A stretch of DNA of 64,000 nucleotides, taken from assembly GCA_964458385.1 (NCBI GenBank), contig CAYWIS010000003.1:1-64000 (forward strand), given 5' to 3'. The notes under the pieces were generated by a model that saw only the letters and a list, made by a program, of their open reading frames with translations, made no database searches and was not told the DNA's origin. The DNA is from JAHWKS01 sp964458385 (lineage in GTDB: Bacteria > Planctomycetota > Planctomycetia > Pirellulales > Pirellulaceae). Position 1 is the first letter of the stretch. Each line of letters begins with the position of its first letter. The position numbers and the translations under genes were made by a program. Positions 36,170 to 45,106 of the stretch are shown here, piece after piece.

Positions 36170-37165
36170 ATGACTCGACTCCCCGCCACTCGATTGGTTG
36201 CACGTCGCGATTTCTGCCGCTCCGCATTGGCGGGTGTTATGGGCGGCGGATGCTTATGGGCCAATCAGCTTCTTGCCCAACCGCCCGCGCCGCGTCGCCC
36301 TGCCGCGCCGGCCAAAAAAGAAGACATCCGCGAGCCCAAGCTGATCACGTTGGAAACGAAGGACGGTGTAGCGCTCAAGGCCGTCTACTTTCCCGGCAAA
36401 CCGAGCAAAGAGACCGTTCCTATCATCATGCTGCACGGCTGGAACGAACGTGGCGTGGTGTGGGAGGCGCTTGCGGCGTACTTCCAACGTACTTTGGGGC
36501 ATGCCGTCATTGTGCCTGACTTACGTGGTCATGGCCAAAGCGTCAGCCAGACGATCGGCGGGCGCGCACGTGAGCCACTGACGCCAGATGGCTTGACCCT
36601 AGCCGACATGGAAGCCACGGTCTGGGACGTCCAAGCGTGCAAGAAGTTTCTTGAGCAGGAGAATAATAAAGGCGACTTGAATCTGGAGATGCTGTGCGTC
36701 ATCGGCGCAGGTTACGGCGGTCTGATCGGTCTAAAGTTCGCTGCGCTCGATTGGAGCTGGCCTATTCTTACCACGGGTAAGCAAGGCCAGGATGTCAAAG
36801 GATTGGCGCTGTTGACGCCTGTAGATCGCCACAAGCGAGTGATGGCCGCGCAAGCGGTAGCGGCCCTACGAGCGCCCATCGCCAGCGGCCGGTTCTCTCT
36901 GTTGTTCGTCGCTGGCGAACAAGACCGGCAAGGGTTTAACGACGCCAAACGCTTGCATCGCCAACTTGAGGCCATGTATCCGACAAACGACAAGAGCGGC
37001 TGCGTTCTTGTCACCCGCGACACCAACAGCCACGGCGCTCAGCTTATCGAACCGCAGCGCCGTTTGGGCGTCGAACAGGTGCTTGCCAACTTCATTGCCC
37101 AACGCATTGCGGCTCGCAAGGGCGAGTTCGCATGGTCCGAACGTAAAAGCCCGCTTGAGCGGTGA
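36170..37165 (+). CDS. Exported alpha/beta-hydrolase-fold protein lacking the nucleophile serine
   Basis: 331 residues from ATG 36170, which gives a twin-arginine-type signal (ARRDFCRSALAGVMGGGCLWANQLLAQ). The core follows the alpha/beta-hydrolase order: PIIMLHGWNERGVVWEALAAYF (oxyanion strand and HG), HAVIVPDLRGHGQS, then the nucleophile-elbow region CVIGAGYGGLIGLKFA. In active members the elbow is G-x-S/C/D-x-G, but here it reads G-A-G-Y-G: G181 stands where Ser would be. The acid/His part has LLFVAGEQDRQGF and a late NSHGAQ, where the His of the catalytic triad could lie. The protein may therefore be an enzyme with an altered mechanism, a non-catalytic binding protein, or a relic. It is convergent with the MoxR gene (45 bp). 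Confidence 0.8.
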   Translation: MTRLPATRLVARRDFCRSALAGVMGGGCLWANQLLAQPPAPRRPAAPAKKEDIREPKLITLETKDGVALKAVYFPGKPSKETVPIIMLHGWNERGVVWEALAAYFQRTLGHAVIVPDLRGHGQSVSQTIGGRAREPLTPDGLTLADMEATVWDVQACKKFLEQENNKGDLNLEMLCVIGAGYGGLIGLKFAALDWSWPILTTGKQGQDVKGLALLTPVDRHKRVMAAQAVAALRAPIASGRFSLLFVAGEQDRQGFNDAKRLHRQLEAMYPTNDKSGCVLVTRDTNSHGAQLIEPQRRLGVEQVLANFIAQRIAARKGEFAWSERKSPLER

Positions 37166-37210
37166 CCCGAGCCACATGAATCGGGCCGAAGCGACAACCG
37201 CACTCTTCTA

Positions 37211-38152
37211 TTATTCGGGGGTGGGCGTTTCGTCCACCAAGCGTTCGATAAGGGCCTCAATAATCGCGCGCTGACCGGCTTGCAGAAAGCCACGGGTGAT
37301 GACGCGATGGGCCAAGACAGGTACGGCTAGCCGTTTCACATCGTCGGGTGCCACAAAGTCGCGGCCTTCAATTAACGCCAGCGCCTGGGCCGCGCGGTAC
37401 AGGCATAACGCTCCCCGCGTGCTTACGCCAAAGTGCAGTTCCTCGCAGTGGCGCGTAGCTTCGACAATGTCGAGCAAGTAGTCGGCCACCGACTCCTCAA
37501 CTGTTACCTCGCGCACCTGCCGTTGTAGGTCGATCAATTGCTCGATGCTTATAACCGGCTGCAGATCTTCGACCGGCTCGTTCAGGCGATGACTGAAAAG
37601 CACTTGCCGCTCGTCGGCCCGTTCGGGATAGCCCATGGAAATACGCATGAGGAACCGGTCGAGTTGGCTTTCAGGCAAGGGGTAGGTGCCCTCGAACTCG
37701 TAGGGGTTCTGGGTGGCAATGACCATAAACGGCCGCGGAAGGTCATAGGTGGCCCCATCGACAGAAACGCGGTTTTCGCTCATCGCCTCCAACAACGCAC
37801 TTTGGGTGCGGGGCGGGGCGCGGTTGATCTCGTCGGCCAATACCACGTTGGCGAAAAGCGGCCCTTCCCGGAAGACAAACTGCGAAGTTTGGCTGTTAAA
37901 TACCGAGCCCCCCACGATGTCGCTAGGCAACAGGTCGGGCGTGAACTGCAAGCGACGAAACTCGCCCGAGATACTGCGAGCCAGCGCCTTGCCGACTAGC
38001 GTCTTTCCTACACCGGGCACATCCTCGAGCAAGAGATGTTCACCAGCTAGCAGCGCCACGAGGCAACGGCGCACGACTTCGCGCTTACCTAAGACGACCG
38101 AACATACATTGTCCTCCAATTGGGCAATCAGCCCGCCAACATCGGTCGCCAT
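37211..38152 (-). CDS. MoxR-family AAA+ ATPase
   Basis: 313 residues. A MoxR ATPase uses ATP hydrolysis to remodel or insert cofactors into partner proteins, often together with von Willebrand factor A (VWA) proteins. Seen: Walker A EDVPGVGKTLVGKAL (G47-T51), LQFTPDLLPSDIVGG, Walker B-like NVVLADEINRAPPRTQSALLEAMSE, sensor-1 PFMVIATQNPYEFEGTYPLPESQLDRFLMRI, sensor-2 region STRGALCLYRAAQALALIEGRDFVAPDDVKRLAVPVLAHRV. No DUF58, VWA or transglutaminase-like partner gene is next to it here, which is unusual. Cytoplasmic. It is divergent from the pseudo-receiver kinase gene and convergent with the hydrolase-fold gene. Confidence 0.92.
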   Translation of the reverse strand: MATDVGGLIAQLEDNVCSVVLGKREVVRRCLVALLAGEHLLLEDVPGVGKTLVGKALARSISGEFRRLQFTPDLLPSDIVGGSVFNSQTSQFVFREGPLFANVVLADEINRAPPRTQSALLEAMSENRVSVDGATYDLPRPFMVIATQNPYEFEGTYPLPESQLDRFLMRISMGYPERADERQVLFSHRLNEPVEDLQPVISIEQLIDLQRQVREVTVEESVADYLLDIVEATRHCEELHFGVSTRGALCLYRAAQALALIEGRDFVAPDDVKRLAVPVLAHRVITRGFLQAGQRAIIEALIERLVDETPTPE

Positions 38153-38467
38153 GCCTATCTCAGATCTACGGGTAGTGCGTTAACGAATATCCAGCATGGT
38201 AGTCGCCTTAGCGGGGGCTGGTCCAGTCCCGAACCACCTGCTAGTAACAACCAATCACTTTGGCCCACAAATAACGCTATGCCGTAGAACCCCACCACGC
38301 CGTGAAGTGTGTTTTAGGAGCGGTCCGCGTCGACGTGCTGAGAAGTTGCCACCGGCCCGCAAGTCAAATACCATGAATGGGGTCGCCCCCACACTGGCGA
38401 ATCCGCGCGATGCAACGGCGCTTCGCACGCGTTTTGGATCTCAACAGAACAGGAGAAGAGACATCCG
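38153..38467. other. Divergent intergenic region
   Basis: 315 bases between the MoxR gene and the pseudo-receiver kinase gene, transcribed in opposite directions. It likely holds both promoters. Before the kinase ATG there is CAGGAGAAG (about 38449-38457), a possible ribosome site. No gene or repeat recognised. Confidence 0.45.
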
Positions 38468-39946
38468 ATGGCCGATTGGATTGCGGAAGATCTCGGCCGC
38501 CGCGCCCTAGATTTAGGGCTGATCGATGAGCGTCAATTAAACGCGGTTTGGGCGGAATTCGGCCGGCACGACATTGCTGTAGAAGATTTCAGCGCTGCCC
38601 TGGTACGCCGCGAGTTCTTGACGAACTTCCAGCTCGAACGATTGATGCGCGGCGAATCGACCGGCTACTTTTACGGCGACTACAAGGTCTTGTACCTCGT
38701 CGGTTCGGGCACATTTGCGCGCGTTTACCGGGGCGTCCACCGCACCACGGGACGTGTTGCGGCGATCAAGGTGCTGCGCAAGCGGTTTGCCGATGACGCC
38801 GCGAAGACGGAGCTTTTCCTGCGCGAAGGTGAGATGGGCAAATTGCTCCGGCATCCAAACATTGTGCCAATCTACGAAGTCGCCAAAGAAAATCGCCTTC
38901 TCTACATGGTGATGGAGTTTGTCGAGGGAAGCAATCTGCGCCAGTTCGTCAAAGTGCGGGGCCGCCTTTCGCCTGAGGATTCACTGCGTGTGGCTATCGA
39001 CATCGTCAGCGCCCTTGCCTACGCCTTTGAGAAAGGAGTCGGCCACCGCGATTTGAAGATGTCCAACGTGTTGATTACCACCAACGGCCGCGCCAAGCTG
39101 GTGGACTTCGGTTTGGCTGCCATTGCTGGCGGTATGAGCGAAGCCGAACTGGCCGACATGGAAAATCCGCGCACGATCGATTACGCCGGCTTGGAACGGG
39201 CCACCGGTGTGCGCAAGGATGACAAGCGCAGCGATATCTTTTTCGCCGGCTGTATTTTGTACAACATCATGACGGGTGTTCCGCCGTTGGCCGAGACACG
39301 TGAACGTAGCCAGCGTCTTTCGGTCGCCCGCTACCAAAACATCAAGCCGATTACCGAGATTGTGCCCGATATCCCGCGCCCTTTGGTGCAGATCTGCAAC
39401 CGCGCTATGGAATTTCGGCCAGAAAAGCGTTATCAAACTCCGGCCGAGTTCCTCGCCGACTTGAAGCAACTGCAACGTAAAGCTGAGTCGGGAACATGGG
39501 AAGATGCAGCCGCCCCCACTGACGGCGAGACTCCACGCGCCGTGCCAGCCATGAGTGAAGAAGGGGTTGATCGCACGCTCATGGTCGTCGAGTCGAACAG
39601 CAAGATCCAAGACATGCTGCGCGATCCGCTCAAGAAGTGTGGGTACAAGGTGCTGGTGATCAGTAACCCGGATCGGGCCATTAGTCGTTTTGACGATGAC
39701 CCCGAGGTAGCCGATTGCGTCATCTTCTCGACCATTGAGTTAGGCTACCAGGCGTTGGATGCTTTCAATCAATTCCAGGCAGGCGAGCGAACCCGCCATG
39801 TGCCGGCCGTCTTGCTGGTAGCAGAGAAGCAAAAGCCGATTATCAAAGAGGCGAAACTTGACCCGCTCCATGTAGCCGTGGCGATGCCACTAAGTCTCAA
39901 AAAGCTTCGCTCTTGGCTGCTGAAAACCTTGGCCAATAAAGTTTAG
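38468..39946 (+). CDS. Ser/Thr protein kinase with C-terminal pseudo-receiver domain
   Basis: 492 residues, no signal peptide or membrane helix. Residues 1-65 form a small helical domain (DLGRRALDLGLIDERQLNAVWAEF, ALVRREFLTNFQLERLMRG) that recalls the N-terminal domain of type II secretion GspE-like ATPases. Residues about 75-335 are a Hanks kinase: VGSGTFARVYRGV, VAAIKVLRK, HRDLKMSN (H193, D195, K197) and LVDFGLAA; the APE region is altered (RTIDYAGLERATG). Residues about 370-490 resemble a response-regulator receiver (TLMVVESNSKIQDMLRDPLKKCGYKVLV, then ADCVIFST). The usual phosphoacceptor Asp at the end of beta-3 is Ser/Thr and the conserved Lys before Pro is Met (AMP), so it cannot accept phosphate by the standard route. 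A ribosome site AGGAG precedes the ATG. Followed by the Nif3 gene after 93 bp. Confidence 0.92.
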   Translation: MADWIAEDLGRRALDLGLIDERQLNAVWAEFGRHDIAVEDFSAALVRREFLTNFQLERLMRGESTGYFYGDYKVLYLVGSGTFARVYRGVHRTTGRVAAIKVLRKRFADDAAKTELFLREGEMGKLLRHPNIVPIYEVAKENRLLYMVMEFVEGSNLRQFVKVRGRLSPEDSLRVAIDIVSALAYAFEKGVGHRDLKMSNVLITTNGRAKLVDFGLAAIAGGMSEAELADMENPRTIDYAGLERATGVRKDDKRSDIFFAGCILYNIMTGVPPLAETRERSQRLSVARYQNIKPITEIVPDIPRPLVQICNRAMEFRPEKRYQTPAEFLADLKQLQRKAESGTWEDAAAPTDGETPRAVPAMSEEGVDRTLMVVESNSKIQDMLRDPLKKCGYKVLVISNPDRAISRFDDDPEVADCVIFSTIELGYQALDAFNQFQAGERTRHVPAVLLVAEKQKPIIKEAKLDPLHVAVAMPLSLKKLRSWLLKTLANKV

Positions 39947-40039
39947 CAAGCGTCAATCTTCCCTTTTTCCGTCATCGCGCGTGGTTGGCCCGCTGCATGA
40001 CGTCCTCGGCGATCGTATGCGCCGTTCTGGAGAAAGTCC

Positions 40040-40840
40040 ATGCTCACCGTTCGCGATGTCTGTCAATTTCTTGAGACTTTCGCTCCGCCGCAATTGGCGG
40101 AGGAATGGGATAACGTCGGTCTGTTGGTCGGGCGACAAGATCGGCCAGCGACGCGGATCATGACCTGCCTAACAATCACGCCCGATAGCGCGGCCGAGGC
40201 TATAGAAGAAGGGACCGAGTTGATCGTTACGCATCACCCGCTCCCATTTCGGCCCTTGAAACGTTTGACCGAACAGACCACGCCGGGCTCGTTGTTACTG
40301 CAACTCATCGAAGCGGGGATTGCCATTTTCAGTCCCCATACCGCGTTCGATTCCGCTCAGGAAGGAATCAATCAGCAGCTCGCAGAAGGTTTAGGGCTCG
40401 ACCAAATCGCTCCTCTTCGAGTACGCGACGACATAACAACCGTTGAATCAACCTTGGGCGCCGGTCGTTTCGGCGTGTTGCCCACCCCAACTCCATTGGC
40501 GGAGGTAGCCGAGCGGCTAAAAACCTTTCTTAGTATCGAGCGACTGCAACTCGTAGGCGATCCACAGCGTCATGTAGAAACCATTGCCGTCGCCTGCGGC
40601 AGCGCCGGCGAGTTCCTTGAGTCCGCGCGTTATCAGAGATGCGACGCGTTTGTGACGGGCGAAACGAGCTTTCATACCTGCCTGGAAGCGGAAGCGACGG
40701 GCATTGCTCTCCTGCTTCCTGGGCATTACGCAAGCGAACGTTTTGCGGTAGAGCATCTTGCGGACGTGCTTGCTAAGACTTTCCCCAATGCTCGTGTGTG
40801 GCCAAGTCGTCGTGAGCGAGATCCCTTACGGTGGTGGTAA
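40040..40840 (+). CDS. Nif3-like dinuclear metal-center protein
   Basis: 266 residues, ATG 40040. The family (COG0327) forms hexamers with two metals at the active site; the reaction is still debated. Motifs: AEEWDNVGLLVG, TELIVTHHPLPFRPLKRL (metal-binding histidines), FSPHTAFDSAQEGINQQLAEGLGL, and CDAFVTGETSFHTCLEAEATGIALLLPGHYASERFAVEHLA, which holds a His and Glu. The length fits the short form without the inserted PII-like domain. It may be co-transcribed with the kinase gene upstream (93 bp). A strong bidirectional terminator follows. Confidence 0.9.
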   Translation: MLTVRDVCQFLETFAPPQLAEEWDNVGLLVGRQDRPATRIMTCLTITPDSAAEAIEEGTELIVTHHPLPFRPLKRLTEQTTPGSLLLQLIEAGIAIFSPHTAFDSAQEGINQQLAEGLGLDQIAPLRVRDDITTVESTLGAGRFGVLPTPTPLAEVAERLKTFLSIERLQLVGDPQRHVETIAVACGSAGEFLESARYQRCDAFVTGETSFHTCLEAEATGIALLLPGHYASERFAVEHLADVLAKTFPNARVWPSRRERDPLRWW

Positions 40841-40865
40841 GACAGGATCACGTACGTAGTTACCA

Positions 40866-40891
40866 GGCCGGGAACAAAGCCGTTCCCGGCC
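40866..40891. terminator. Bidirectional terminator between Nif3 and the M32 carboxypeptidase gene
   Basis: A perfect 10-bp stem, GGCCGGGAAC, six-base loop, GTTCCCGGCC, centred between two convergent stops (40840 and 40927). The T-runs are short on both sides, so its strength is inferred from the stem and the position. Confidence 0.7.
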
Positions 40892-40926
40892 CGTCCTATT
40901 CTACGCCTCGAACGCGTTATACCACC

Positions 40927-42447
40927 TTACTCAATACCGTAGAGCGGTCCCAGCTTACCGCGCAAATAGTCGATGAGCGGCTTATGGTCCAGCGGGCCGC
41001 CAGTGATCCTTTGCACCAGTTCCGCAGCGCTATAACGCTGGCCGTGCTGATGAATCTTTTCACGAAGCCAGTCACGCAAGGGGAGGAACTGCCCGAGGGT
41101 AAAGCGATGTTCCAGATCGCCCAGATCTTGGTTCGCCTGGCGGAAAAACTGGGCGGCATACAGGTTCCCTAATGCATATGTGGGGAAATAGCCAATCAAC
41201 CCCGCGCTCCAATGCACATCCTGCAGTACGCCATCAGCGTCATTCGGCGGTGTAATTCCCAAGTACTGCTGATACTTGTCACTCCACGCACCAGGCAAGT
41301 CCGCCACCGAGAGGTTGCCTTCGAGCAAATCCTGCTCCAGCTCAAAGCGAATGATGATATGCAGATTGTAGGTGGCCTCGTCCGCCTCCACACGAATTAA
41401 CGACGGCCGCACATCGTTGATCGCAAAATAGAATTGGTCGAGCGTCACACCTTCCAACGCGTCAGAAAACGCCTGCCGGGCCGCAGGGAAAAAGAACTCC
41501 CAGAATGCGCGGCTGCGGCCAACCATGTTTTCCCACATCCGCGATTGCGACTCATGAATGCCCAATGACACAAACTTCCCAGGCGGAAGGCCGTAATGTT
41601 CGGCTGGCAACCCTTGATCGTAGATGCCGTGTCCCGCTTCATGCAGGATGCCGAAGAATGCCGACGGAAAGAACCGCTCGTCATAGCGGGTGGTGATGCG
41701 CGTATCACGTGGCCCAACGTTGGTGCAAAAAGGATGGTGCGTCACATCGAGTCGCCCCGACGTAAACGAAAAACCGATTCGGGCCGCCGCCTCCTTACCA
41801 AACGCCTCTTGCGCCGCAACCGGATAAACACGTTCGAGAATCTCGAGATGTGGCGAGCGGCCACTCTCGGCAATCGCCTGGACGAGCGGCGTCAAATCAT
41901 CGCGCAGCGCGGCGAGTACACGGCGCACATTACTGGTCTTCTCGTCAGGTTCGTACGCGTCGAGCAGGGCGTCATAAATACATTCATCGTAGCCTAATGC
42001 CTCTGCCTCTTGCCGCTTGAGCGTCACGATCTGCTCCAACACCGGAGCGAATGCGGCGAAATCGTTATTCTTTCGTGCCGCTACCCAGACCTGTTGTCCG
42101 CGCACAGCCAACCGCGTCAACTCTTTGACTAGCGACTCGGGTAATTTCGTCTTTTTCTCGTACTCGCGGCGCATTTGCCGGATGATACAACCAGCATCGC
42201 TATGCGGATCGGCCGCCAAGGGCGACTCCGCCAGTTCGCCTAGCCACTCGCCCAAGCGAGGATCCGTGTGGCGCTGATGGATAATCCCTGCCAAATAGGA
42301 AACCTGCTCGGCCCGATAATCCCCAGCCTCGGGCGGCATATACGTGCGTTCGTCCCATTCGAGCAACTGCTGCGCTGACTCCAGCAGCGCCGTCTCATGC
42401 GCATGTTGCCGAACCTTCTCCAAAAGCGAAGCGTGCGAATCCGTCAT
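40927..42447 (-). CDS. Carboxypeptidase M32 (Taq carboxypeptidase family)
   Basis: 506 residues from ATG 42447; a longer frame has no homologous sequence. A cytoplasmic zinc metallocarboxypeptidase that removes C-terminal amino acids. The zinc motif HEAGH (H269, E270, H273) is followed by the family's IYDQGLPAEHYGLPPG. Other family blocks: ESAQQLLEWDERTYMPPEAGDYRAEQVSYLAG near the start, RLDVTHHPFCTNVGPRDTRITTRYDERFF, SLGIHESQSRMWENMVGRSRAFWEFF with the third zinc ligand Glu, RVEADEATYNLHIIIRFELEQDLL, and DVHWSAGLIGYFPTYALGNLYAAQ near the end. Full length and likely active. Converges with the Nif3 gene. Confidence 0.93.
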   Translation of the reverse strand: MTDSHASLLEKVRQHAHETALLESAQQLLEWDERTYMPPEAGDYRAEQVSYLAGIIHQRHTDPRLGEWLGELAESPLAADPHSDAGCIIRQMRREYEKKTKLPESLVKELTRLAVRGQQVWVAARKNNDFAAFAPVLEQIVTLKRQEAEALGYDECIYDALLDAYEPDEKTSNVRRVLAALRDDLTPLVQAIAESGRSPHLEILERVYPVAAQEAFGKEAAARIGFSFTSGRLDVTHHPFCTNVGPRDTRITTRYDERFFPSAFFGILHEAGHGIYDQGLPAEHYGLPPGKFVSLGIHESQSRMWENMVGRSRAFWEFFFPAARQAFSDALEGVTLDQFYFAINDVRPSLIRVEADEATYNLHIIIRFELEQDLLEGNLSVADLPGAWSDKYQQYLGITPPNDADGVLQDVHWSAGLIGYFPTYALGNLYAAQFFRQANQDLGDLEHRFTLGQFLPLRDWLREKIHQHGQRYSAAELVQRITGGPLDHKPLIDYLRGKLGPLYGIE

Positions 42448-42671
42448 GAAAGTGCTCCCCAAAGGTAGACATGACATTGATTGTAGGCGCCGATGAAACG
42501 CGTCGCCACTGCCGACCAGAGAGGTCAGGGGAGGGGCAGAACTGACACAAAGGGGATAATCACTGGTCCCTGTCATTTGCCCCAGCATGAACCGGCCGCC
42601 GGACCATCGAGACCGAACGCCGCGCACTGTTCCATGACATCCTGCCAATCATGCCCAGTGCGCATAAGAAA

Positions 42672-42698
42672 CGACGCCGATCAAGATGAACGGCGTCG
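42672..42698 (-). terminator. Hairpin downstream of the Tat-exported oxidoreductase gene
   Basis: Perfect 8-bp stem CGACGCCG/CGGCGTCG with an eleven-base loop, 45 bp after the stop at 42744 on the minus strand, followed on that strand by TTTCTT. On the opposite side is a T8 run (42706-42714), so it may act in both directions. Confidence 0.65.
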
Positions 42699-42743
42699 CA
42701 AAGACATTTTTTTTGGAGGCTGCTGTAACGGCAACCCTCACCA

Positions 42744-44099
42744 CTATGCGAATGGCTTGTACTTACCCGGTACGGGGACCGAGGATTCATAGCCACCGTC
42801 TTTGTCAGGCAGAACCGGCGGAGTGTCGTCAAAACTGGTGAATTGATCGGTGGGAGCGATTAACTTGCCATTCGCCAGCGCATCCTCCATCCGAACCTTG
42901 TTGCCAGAGTAGGTCGCCATGCGGCCAAGAATCGCCGTCATGGTGCTCATGGCGCCATATTCACCCTCGTTAGGAATCTTCCCTTCCCGTAGCGCGCGGA
43001 ACAACACATGGTGCTCTTCTTGGTGGCCGTTGCCTCCACCGCGACCGTACTGCCACGCCAGATCGCCGTTCGGTTTATAGATCTTAGCGCCGCTGATATC
43101 CGCGTGGCCGTTGGTTCCGTGCGCAAACTCAGAAACCGAATTCCAAGTATCGGGCTGGTGCCGGCACTGGCTGAACATCTTCACGCCATTAGCGTAGGTG
43201 AACTCGACGAAGTGATGATCATAGATGTGACCGTAATCCTTGCCTTTGCGGACCTCACGGCCACCCATACCGTTTGCCTCGACCGGCGCCGAACCGATCA
43301 GCCAGTTGCTCACATCCAGGTTGTGAATGTGCTGCTCGCAAATATGGTCGCCGCAGAGCCAATTGAAATAATACCAGTTGCGCATCTGGTATTCCATTTC
43401 CGTCTGGTTGGGTTGCCGCGGGCGCACCCAAACCCCCGGGTTGTTCCAATAAACCCGTGTGCAAACGATGTCACCGATCGCGCCATCTTTCAGACGCTTG
43501 ATCGTTTCTTTGTAGGCTTCCTCATGATGGCGCTGAAGACCAATCGCCACCGCCAAGTTCTTTTGCAGCGCCTCTTCGTTAGCCTTCAGGAACCGTTTTA
43601 CGCCAGGCGCGTCGACGGCCACAGGCTTCTCGGCAAAGACATGCTTACCAGCCTTGATCGCCGCCTCAAAGTGCTGCGGGCGAAATCCCGGCGGGGTCGC
43701 CAAGATCACAAGATCGCAGTCGCTTTCGAGAACCCCCTTGTAGCCATCGAAGCCGACAAACTGACGATCCGTGGGGACATCAACCTGCTGAGGCTTGGAC
43801 GACTTGAGGCCGCGCAGGCCCGCTTGCAGTCGATCCTCGAAGACATCGGCCATCGCCACCAGTTTGACAGCGCCGCCTTGTGTGTTCATCGCCTGGTCGG
43901 CCGCTCCGACGCCGCGGCCGCCGCACCCGATCAGGCCGATCTTGATCGTGTCGCTGCCGTAAGCGTGAGCTGCTTGAGCCACCGTTAGGCTGCTCGCGAG
44001 ATTTCCGGCAACCGCCGCACCAGCAGCCAGAATTGACGAATTCTTAATGAAGTTGCGACGGGTCGTTTTCTGCTCGGCAGACTTCGGATTATCAGGCAT
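42744..44099 (-). CDS. Tat-exported Gfo/Idh/MocA-family oxidoreductase
   Basis: 451 residues. The start carries a twin-arginine signal (TTRRNFIKNSSILAAGAAVAGNLASSL), so the enzyme is probably folded with its NAD(P) in the cytoplasm and exported. The Rossmann part reads IKIGLIGCGGRGVGAADQAM, followed by VAMADVFEDRLQAGL and DLVILATPPGFRPQHFEAAIKAGKHVFAEKPVAVDAPGVKRFL, with the catalytic-site EKP Lys. The second domain has AIGLQRHHEEAYKETIKRLKDGAIGDI, YFNWLCGDHICEQHIHNLDVSNWL and GHIYDHHFVEFTYANG. Family members in planctomycetes are numerous and the substrates mostly unknown (sugars or derivatives). Terminator-like hairpin downstream. Confidence 0.92.
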   Translation of the reverse strand: MPDNPKSAEQKTTRRNFIKNSSILAAGAAVAGNLASSLTVAQAAHAYGSDTIKIGLIGCGGRGVGAADQAMNTQGGAVKLVAMADVFEDRLQAGLRGLKSSKPQQVDVPTDRQFVGFDGYKGVLESDCDLVILATPPGFRPQHFEAAIKAGKHVFAEKPVAVDAPGVKRFLKANEEALQKNLAVAIGLQRHHEEAYKETIKRLKDGAIGDIVCTRVYWNNPGVWVRPRQPNQTEMEYQMRNWYYFNWLCGDHICEQHIHNLDVSNWLIGSAPVEANGMGGREVRKGKDYGHIYDHHFVEFTYANGVKMFSQCRHQPDTWNSVSEFAHGTNGHADISGAKIYKPNGDLAWQYGRGGGNGHQEEHHVLFRALREGKIPNEGEYGAMSTMTAILGRMATYSGNKVRMEDALANGKLIAPTDQFTSFDDTPPVLPDKDGGYESSVPVPGKYKPFA

Positions 44100-44314
44100 A
44101 AAGGCAATCCTTGAGGGTGGGGTAGGAAAGAAAGAGGCCCATCCATCTTAACTTACCCGCCTTCCCATTTCAAACGTAGGAACCGCAGCGTATGGAGCAG
44201 GCTCCATGAATTGGGTGGGCCGCGCCGTTGCATGGGCCGGTCAGGAAAGTCCCACCAAACACATACCCATACCGTTGTCCAGTTGAGCCGAACTTTAAAG
44301 GCTCTCCACCGTCG

Positions 44315-44935
44315 TTAGCACCCGCGACGGCGTGCAAGAAAGTAGAGCCCTGTGTAAACGCGCACGTCGACAAGGCAACCCTCTTGCACGCGGTCCGACA
44401 GCCAACCGTCGGCATCCCGAAGGGGAACTTCGTGAACGACTATCTTTTCACCCGCAACGCCACCTCCTTTGGCCACACGAGAAAGCCCGGAAGCCACGAA
44501 GAAATCCAACACTTCGTCGGTCAAGCCAGCTGATGATGGGCCGGTGAAGATATGCTCCAAACGAGCGGCGTAGTAGCCAGTTTCCTCCTCTAACTCACGC
44601 TGGGCTGCCTCCGCCAAGAGTTCGCCGGCGGCGCCCTCCGCATCGCCCGCCAGTCCGGCGGGAAACTCGATGACACGGCGCTGTAGTGGCGGGCGGAATT
44701 GGTCCACCAGCAATACATTGCCCTGATCCGTTAATGGAACGACGACCACGACCCCGGTGGCGCCCTTACGCGTTACATATTCCCAATGACCGCGTCGCAC
44801 AAACTGAAGAAACTTGCCTTCAGCAAGAAGCTCGACTTCATCCGCTGACTTCACCGTCGAATACCTCCCCCAATGCCAGGTTGGCGAATGTCCCAATTGC
44901 TTGCCGTTGCCTTTGGAGAGAACGTCCCTCGCCAA
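44315..44935 (-). CDS. NUDIX hydrolase (ADP-ribose pyrophosphatase-like)
   Basis: 206 residues; the first codon at 44935 is TTG and the real start is uncertain (a GTG nearer the fold is possible). The NUDIX box REL-EEETG with its E-x7 spacing is clear (ELLAEAAQRELEEETGY), so it should hydrolyse a nucleoside diphosphate linked to another group with Mg. Upstream of the box, EFPAGLAGDAEGAAGE is longer than the usual PAGLID-G form, with a few extra residues, and the first Gly of the box (G-x5-E) is not at the normal place. The VLLVDQFRPPLQRRVIEFP segment is typical of ADP-ribose pyrophosphatase-like members. Confidence 0.8.
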   Translation of the reverse strand: MARDVLSKGNGKQLGHSPTWHWGRYSTVKSADEVELLAEGKFLQFVRRGHWEYVTRKGATGVVVVVPLTDQGNVLLVDQFRPPLQRRVIEFPAGLAGDAEGAAGELLAEAAQRELEEETGYYAARLEHIFTGPSSAGLTDEVLDFFVASGLSRVAKGGGVAGEKIVVHEVPLRDADGWLSDRVQEGCLVDVRVYTGLYFLARRRGC

Positions 44936-45106
44936 GACTAAAGATATGGTCAGTGAGTCGCCCGATCGCTAGCTCCCCGAAAACGAAATTCGCAACAATT
45001 CACCGATGCGGCGTCCCCCCAGTTTCTTCATGGCTCCGCTTCGGCACGGTAGAGCAGCGAGAATCATTATTAAGAATTCTGCTCGGCCGATCGCTTCTTG
45101 TCCCCG

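Noticed and set aside
43008..43988. Long open frame on the plus strand opposite the Tat-exported oxidoreductase gene
   Set aside because: It is a shadow of the real gene: no family motif, and the minus strand has complete Gfo/Idh/MocA motifs and a Tat signal.
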